From: Methanobrevibacter sp.
GTDB lineage: Archaea > Methanobacteriota > Methanobacteria > Methanobacteriales > Methanobacteriaceae
DNA: 6,700 nt
Direction: 5' to 3'
Assembly: GCA_016838945.1 (NCBI GenBank)
Contig: JADLKP010000124.1
Coordinates: 1-6,700 of the forward strand
Part shown: positions 5,270 through 6,700 of the stretch, one piece after another
Layout: every line of letters begins with the position of its first letter
Numbering within the stretch: the first letter of the stretch is position 1
Notes under the pieces: generated by a model
The model's input: the letters and a program-made list of their open reading frames with translations, nothing else
The model's database searches: none
Told to the model about the DNA's origin: nothing
Translations under genes and position numbers: made by a program

Positions 5270-5362
5270 ATTTTTAATCCGCAAGATGAAACAATATTAA
5301 AAGAATATAAATATATAACAGATGATTTAAAAGAAATCGTTAATTTTGCGGAAAATATATAG
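5270..5362 (+). pseudogene. Possible 3' remnant of an unidentified gene
   Basis: A 30-codon open stretch reads IFNPQDETILKEYKYITDD, then LKEIVNFAENI and a TAG stop at 5360-5362. The composition (charged, amphipathic, helix-like) looks like a real protein C-terminus, but there is no in-frame ATG: the frame is closed by TGA at 5240-5242, inside the palindrome. The simplest reading is that the array joined here and removed the 5' part of a gene, leaving its tail. It is short, so chance is a serious alternative. No family is recognised. Confidence 0.3.
5341..5349 (+). promoter_or_regulatory. Perfect TAnnTTTG(C) box before the GldN-like genes
   Basis: TAATTTTGC at 5341-5349 matches the Bacteroidota -7 consensus TAnnTTTG exactly, including the frequent C after it. 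The start would be around 5355, giving a leader of about 45 nt to the ATG at 5401. No clear TTTG is seen at the -33 position (about 5314-5321), which lowers confidence. The box overlaps the coding remnant at 5270-5362. Confidence 0.35.
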
Positions 5363-5400
5363 AAGGTCGTTTATGAATAAATTGAAACAAAATTTGGAAA

Positions 5401-6423
5401 ATGAAAGATAAAAGTCTCTTAAGGATAGGAGTTATAATGATTTCTATCCTGATTTCTTTTAATTCTTTTTCGCAGGAAAAGATTCTTTCAAAGAAAATTG
5501 TTTATGAGGTTAAAATTATGAACTCTCGTATTGAACAGTCTGTGAAAAAGGATTCCATTGTTTATGATTATCTGGTTGATAAGAGGTTCTGGTGGCAAAC
5601 AATTGATACAATAATTTCTCAGGTTAAATCAAAGAAACTTTATTTTAAGACTTCTGAGAGAGAAAACTTGGTTTTTGATTCCATTAAGAAGGATTTGCAA
5701 AAGAAATACTTGGCCTGCTTTAAGGATACTTTAACTGATAAGAAATTTCAAAAGCTTTTGGAGGAAGAAATCAGGGCAATTAAGTTTGAGGAAGAATGGA
5801 CTTATAATCCTCAGACAATGTTAATCAATAAGAAAGTTATTGGCTACAACCCGATAATCACAAGAGATTCTGTTTATCTTCAGGATGAAGACCTTGTTCC
5901 TAAGGAGTTTTTCCGTTTTGAGCTTGGTTGGATTTATCCAAGTCTAAAGCCAGAGCTGAAAGACACTCTTTGTGTTGTGAGAAACATACATTTCACAATT
6001 CCAATTTATAATAAGACTCCATATCATTGGTGGGATTCACATATTGAGCCAGAGTATTCGCTTCCTTATTTTGAATCTTATATGCAAAAGGCAGAGCAGG
6101 GACAGATTAAGGTTTATGCTCAGCCCAATTCAACTGAAAGCTACACAAGAGCTGAGATTATCAAACGCAAGCAGTTTGAGATGATGACTACAATAGATAC
6201 TCAGGATATTTATGGAAATGATGTTCCAAAGGATACTATTATAAAAGGTAATTATAATACTGATAATTTAGACTATTTACGCTTTGGTGATGAATGGTAT
6301 TTTGATATTCTATCTTCACAATTTGTTAAAAACGTAAATTATCTTTCTCCAATGATTCAAATTATAGGAATGGATGGAGGTCTTAGGGGTTTAATGCCAA
6401 TTTATTATTTGAGGAGGAGGTAA
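5401..6423 (+). CDS. Secreted GldN-like protein with a duplicated module
   Basis: A 340-residue protein with a type I signal peptide (hydrophobic 9-20, likely cut after Ser24, giving a mature Gln25). Residues 56-70, DYLVDKRFWWQTIDT, resemble the D-x-x-x-x-KR-x-W-x-x-ID opening of GldN/PorN, periplasmic parts of the type IX secretion and gliding machinery. FEEEWTYNPQTMLINKKVIGYNPI (129-152) followed by LGWIYPSLKPEL (175-186) resembles the W.(F)D....V.IIGIAPV...WIYYP..R..L part of that family. The second half seems to repeat the plan: GQIKVYA (234-240), a helix with ...RAEIIKRKQFE, then FGDEWYFDILSSQFVKNVNYLSPMIQI (295-321). The similarity is partial, so this is a GldN-like paralog and not necessarily GldN itself; the usual gldK/L/M neighbours are absent upstream. 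A homologous gene follows after one base. An ATG at 5373 opens only 12 codons and is out of frame, so 5401 is taken as the start. Confidence 0.7.
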   Translation: MKDKSLLRIGVIMISILISFNSFSQEKILSKKIVYEVKIMNSRIEQSVKKDSIVYDYLVDKRFWWQTIDTIISQVKSKKLYFKTSERENLVFDSIKKDLQKKYLACFKDTLTDKKFQKLLEEEIRAIKFEEEWTYNPQTMLINKKVIGYNPIITRDSVYLQDEDLVPKEFFRFELGWIYPSLKPELKDTLCVVRNIHFTIPIYNKTPYHWWDSHIEPEYSLPYFESYMQKAEQGQIKVYAQPNSTESYTRAEIIKRKQFEMMTTIDTQDIYGNDVPKDTIIKGNYNTDNLDYLRFGDEWYFDILSSQFVKNVNYLSPMIQIIGMDGGLRGLMPIYYLRRR

Positions 6424-6424
6424 G

Positions 6425-6700
6425 ATGAAAAGATTTGTAATAATTATTTTTGCTTTAACAGTCTCATTTATTGGATATGCTCAACAACCAACGCATTCCA
6501 TAGAATACGAATACCATAATGTTGGAGTTTTTAATCCTGAATGGGAGATATATCACAGTTTAAATCCAAAGAAATTTGAACATATTACTGGATATTACAG
6601 AGAAGAACTTGCAAAGATTATTTTCAATGCAGTCAGTTCAAAGCAGGTAAAGATTTATGACCAGAGAAAAAGGGAAATATCTATTGATACTGTTTTGAAT
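6425..6700 (+). CDS. Secreted GldN-like protein, 5' part only (runs off window)
   Basis: The ATG is one base after the previous stop (TAAGATG), so the two genes are translationally coupled. The 92 visible codons begin with a signal peptide, MKRFVIIIFALTVSFIGYA, with likely cleavage before Gln20, and the frame is open to the end of the window. Residues 58-90 (YREELAKIIFNAVSSKQVKI..., DQRKREISIDTVL) parallel the first gene's segment around 72-95 (ISQVKSKKLYF..., SERENLVFDSI): a helix, a short basic SK[KQ] stretch, an aromatic strand, then an acidic/basic helix containing D[TS][VI]. The two are therefore probably tandem paralogs of a GldN-like family. The identity of the full protein cannot be judged from this part. 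Confidence 0.7.
   Translation, partial: MKRFVIIIFALTVSFIGYAQQPTHSIEYEYHNVGVFNPEWEIYHSLNPKKFEHITGYYREELAKIIFNAVSSKQVKIYDQRKREISIDTVLN

Overview
The window comes from an A+T-rich bacterium, almost certainly a member of the Bacteroidota, most likely Bacteroidales-like. The evidence is an HU-HIG type histone-like protein, a ClpP with a long N-terminal extension, GldN-like secreted proteins, signal peptides that leave a Gln at the mature N-terminus, A-rich translation leaders without Shine-Dalgarno boxes, and TAnnTTTG-type promoter boxes. Every credible gene is on the + strand.

Region 1 (1-1901) is housekeeping. It holds the 3' end of a polyprenyl (FPP/GGPP-type) synthetase, a 365-bp gap with a cluster of CGTCG/CGACG palindromic repeats, an HU-family DNA-binding protein, and a complete ClpP protease subunit. 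clpX is not next to clpP in this window.

Region 2 (about 1939-5255) is an array of six small, visibly more A+T-rich genes. Three are paralogous lipoproteins ending in a NYSW[ED]EI...QM module. One is a lipocalin-like lipoprotein. Two are cytoplasmic paralogs sharing DQSFLPELI, which look like small immunity-type proteins. Copies of one palindrome (arms GTGCGGGATA / TATCCCGCAC) flank the array at both ends and sit between most of its genes, giving five copies. Two lipoprotein genes (2489-2926 and 4746-5195) are diverged in their 5' halves but have a 133-bp perfectly identical 3' block. Near-identity then runs past the stop codon and ends inside the palindrome. This looks like gene shuffling or conversion with palindromes at cassette borders, and it is the most interesting signal in the window.

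Region 3 (5256-6700) contains a likely gene remnant with no start codon, a perfect TAnnTTTG box, and two consecutive secreted GldN-like proteins. The second runs off the window. They are closely coupled and probably co-transcribed.

No RNA gene, CRISPR array, transposase or integrase was seen.
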